From Castellaniella sp041675725 (GTDB lineage Bacteria; Pseudomonadota; Gammaproteobacteria; Burkholderiales; Burkholderiaceae_B), in contig NZ_JBAYTI010000006.1 in assembly GCF_041675725.1 (NCBI RefSeq), positions 1-64,000 on the forward strand: a stretch of 64,000 nucleotides of DNA. The letters run 5' to 3'. A model generated the notes under the pieces. The model saw only the letters and a list, made by a program, of their open reading frames with translations. It ran no database searches and was not told the DNA's origin. A program made the position numbers and the translations under genes. Each line of letters begins with the position of its first letter. Position 1 is the stretch's first letter. Shown piece by piece: positions 62,916 to 64,000 of this stretch.

Positions 62916-62976
62916 TTCAGGTTCCACCCGGCCTGACTCAGGCGCGGTCTGGCCTGACGGTCTGGCCCGATTCAGG
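62909..62976. repeat. Degenerate palindromic repeats after the pirin gene
   Basis: GGCCTGATTCAGG (62909), GGCCTGACTCAGG (62930), GGCCTGACGGTCTGG (62951) and GGCCCGATTCAGG (62964). The first three are spaced by 21 bases. The core CCTGA-N-TCAGG is self-complementary. The first copy holds the pirin stop codon. Confidence 0.65.
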
Positions 62977-63065
62977 CCCGGCTGCGCCTGGGGCCCGTAC
63001 CGGGCCTGGGTTGTCCGCACCGGGTTCACCCGTTTCATTGATTGCATTTGATTGAAGGAGTATGC

Positions 63066-63644
63066 ATGTCCATTCGTGCTCTTGCCCTGGCCGGCAGCCT
63101 GCGTCAGGGGTCTTACAATCGTCTGCTGGTAAGGCAGGCGCAGCGCCAGGCCCCTGAAGGCATGTCGATCGAGCAGGCCGATATTCGCGATGTCCCCCTG
63201 TATGATGGTGATGTTCAGGCTGGCCAGGGATTTCCGGCCTCCATACGGCGTATTGCCGCGCAGGCGGCGGCCGCCGATGCGTTTCTGATCGCCACGCCCG
63301 AGTACAACTATTCGTTTCCCGGTGTTCTGAAAAACGTGATCGACTGGCTCTCGCGCATGCCCGAGGCGCCTTTCCAGGGCAAGCCCATGGCCATCATGAG
63401 TGCTTCGATGGGGGGTCTCGGTGGCGCCCGGGCGCAATACCACTTGCGCCAGGTTCTGATCTACCTGGACGTGCAGCTGCTCAATAAGCCCGAGCTCTTC
63501 ATCCCGCTGGCTCACGAAAAGTTCTCCAAAGAGGGCGAACTGATCGATCTGCCATCGCGTGGCGCGCTGGATGCCCTGCTGTTGGCACTGGCCGACAAAA
63601 CCCGCCGGCGGCAGGGGTTCGAGGCCAGTGCGCTGGTGGCTTGA
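63066..63644 (+). CDS. NADPH-dependent FMN reductase family protein
   Basis: A 192-residue flavodoxin-like reductase. The FMN phosphate loop is ALAGSLRQGSYNRLL, and ATPEYNYSFPGVLKNVIDWLSR (shown by TPEYNYSFPGVLKN) is the family box around the isoalloxazine. Members reduce quinones, azo dyes or chromate. AAGGAG five bases upstream fixes the start at MSIRALAL. Confidence 0.9.
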   Translation: MSIRALALAGSLRQGSYNRLLVRQAQRQAPEGMSIEQADIRDVPLYDGDVQAGQGFPASIRRIAAQAAAADAFLIATPEYNYSFPGVLKNVIDWLSRMPEAPFQGKPMAIMSASMGGLGGARAQYHLRQVLIYLDVQLLNKPELFIPLAHEKFSKEGELIDLPSRGALDALLLALADKTRRRQGFEASALVA

Positions 63645-63675
63645 CCTTGGCGCGCAGTCAGGCTGCGCTATCCTT

Positions 63676-63695
63676 CCCCGCCCTCAACGGCGGGG
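63676..63695. terminator. Hairpin between the convergent reductase and hydrolase genes
   Basis: CCCCGCC and GGCGGGG form a 7-bp stem with a six-base loop. No T tract follows on either strand, so it may serve as a weak bidirectional end. Confidence 0.5.
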
Positions 63696-63711
63696 CTTGC
63701 CGTGCAACGTG

Positions 63712-64000
63712 TCAGGCGGGCTTCTGAGCGTCGAAGAAGGCCAACGTCCGCTCCAGCGCCAGGTGGGCGGATTCGGGGCGCCAGGCGGGCGTGCCTTCGC
63801 GGGCGAAGGCGTGGCCCGCATCGGGATATACGTGGATCGGTACGTCGGGCTGGGCCTGCCGTATGGTTTCCACGTCGCTGAGCGGGATGTGCGCGTCCTG
63901 CGCACCGAAGTGCATCAGCACCGGTACTTGCGGCGTGTCATGGCAGTGATCGACGATGTGCCCGCCGTACCAGCACGCAGCGGCGGTAAATTGGTCATCC
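63712..64000 (-). CDS. Dienelactone hydrolase family protein, C-terminal part (partial)
   Basis: The last 96 codons of an alpha/beta hydrolase, cut by the window edge. The visible part contains ACWYGGHIVDHC, then the catalytic aspartate in FGAQDAHIP and the catalytic histidine in DAGHAFARE, followed by AWRPESAHLALERTLAFF. The nucleophile cysteine region lies outside the window. Dienelactone hydrolases open 4-carboxymethylenebutenolide in aromatic degradation, but most family members have unknown substrates. Confidence 0.85.
   Translation of the reverse strand, partial: DDQFTAAACWYGGHIVDHCHDTPQVPVLMHFGAQDAHIPLSDVETIRQAQPDVPIHVYPDAGHAFAREGTPAWRPESAHLALERTLAFFDAQKPA

Noticed and set aside
62909..62976. 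CRISPR array
   Set aside because: Units are short, degenerate and at uneven spacing, with no spacers of uniform length and no cas gene in the window.

Overview
The window reads as one continuous stretch of a GC-rich betaproteobacterial chromosome, most likely family Alcaligenaceae (the Bordetella / Achromobacter / Castellaniella / Pusillimonas group). The basis is protein resemblance plus gene order: mucB-mucD-lepA-lepB-rnc-era-recO, pepA-holC divergent from lptF, pyrG-kdsA-eno-ftsB, leuS-lptE-holA-proA, and rpmB-rpmG. I cannot name a genus without a database search. Coding density is very high, genes often overlap by 1-4 bases (ATGA or TGATG), and I saw no rRNA, tRNA, insertion sequence, phage gene or CRISPR array. 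The window cuts a gene at each end (the last codons of a probable rseA/mucA on the left, a dienelactone hydrolase on the right).

Layout. 1-7.5 kb: envelope-stress genes mucB and mucD, a strong terminator-like hairpin, then the tightly overlapped lepA-lepB-rnc-era-recO run. 7.5-12.4 kb: a BI-1 family membrane protein, holC-pepA, the LPS exporter permease lptF, and a LysR regulator that converges on and overlaps lptF. 12.5-25.4 kb: carbon metabolism centred on acyl-CoA chemistry: mmsA, a CysB-type regulator, an NlpC/P60 lipoprotein, prpE, acs, electron-transfer flavoprotein:ubiquinone oxidoreductase, a thioesterase, a two-subunit 3-oxoacid CoA-transferase and an aminopeptidase P. 25.4-29.6 kb: pyrG-kdsA-eno-ftsB. 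29.7-42 kb: mostly minus strand, with a TadE-like membrane protein, hslO and an RDD protein, a 62-residue orphan with a notable promoter, an RNA methyltransferase, hemJ-like, proA-holA-lptE-leuS, rpmG-rpmB and a Bcr/CflA exporter. 42-47 kb: a cyclopropane-fatty-acid-synthase-like methyltransferase and a glycine betaine/proline-type ABC importer. 47-53.3 kb: a membrane glycosyltransferase, rpmE2, radC, fkpB-ispH, a DUF945 protein and a HIT protein. 53.3-58.5 kb: a branched-chain amino acid/amide-type ABC importer whose second permease and first ATPase are fused in one polypeptide. 58.6-64 kb: ribA, a second membrane glycosyltransferase, LysR-pirin divergent pair, an FMN reductase and the partial hydrolase.

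How the genes work together. Much of the content is housekeeping: translation (lepA, leuS, L28, L33, L31), RNA processing (rnc, era, RNA methyltransferase), replication and repair (holA, holC, recO, radC), envelope building (lepB, lptF, lptE, kdsA, ftsB) and cofactor synthesis (ribA, ispH, hemJ-like). The acyl-CoA block would let the cell activate acetate and propionate, finish valine-type catabolism (mmsA yields propionyl-CoA), move CoA between acids and feed beta-oxidation electrons to quinone. Two ABC importers supply osmolyte and amino acid or amide substrates.

I did not find a clear new multi-gene system. The signals I would follow first are the small 62-residue gene at 32.4-32.6 kb, whose near-consensus promoter carries two matching 12-bp inverted repeats; the lepA leader, where a 14-bp terminator hairpin with a U tract ends only about 8 bases before the start codon; the absence of lptG after lptF together with a 107-bp convergent overlap; and a short RecO lacking an internal part of its C-terminal half.
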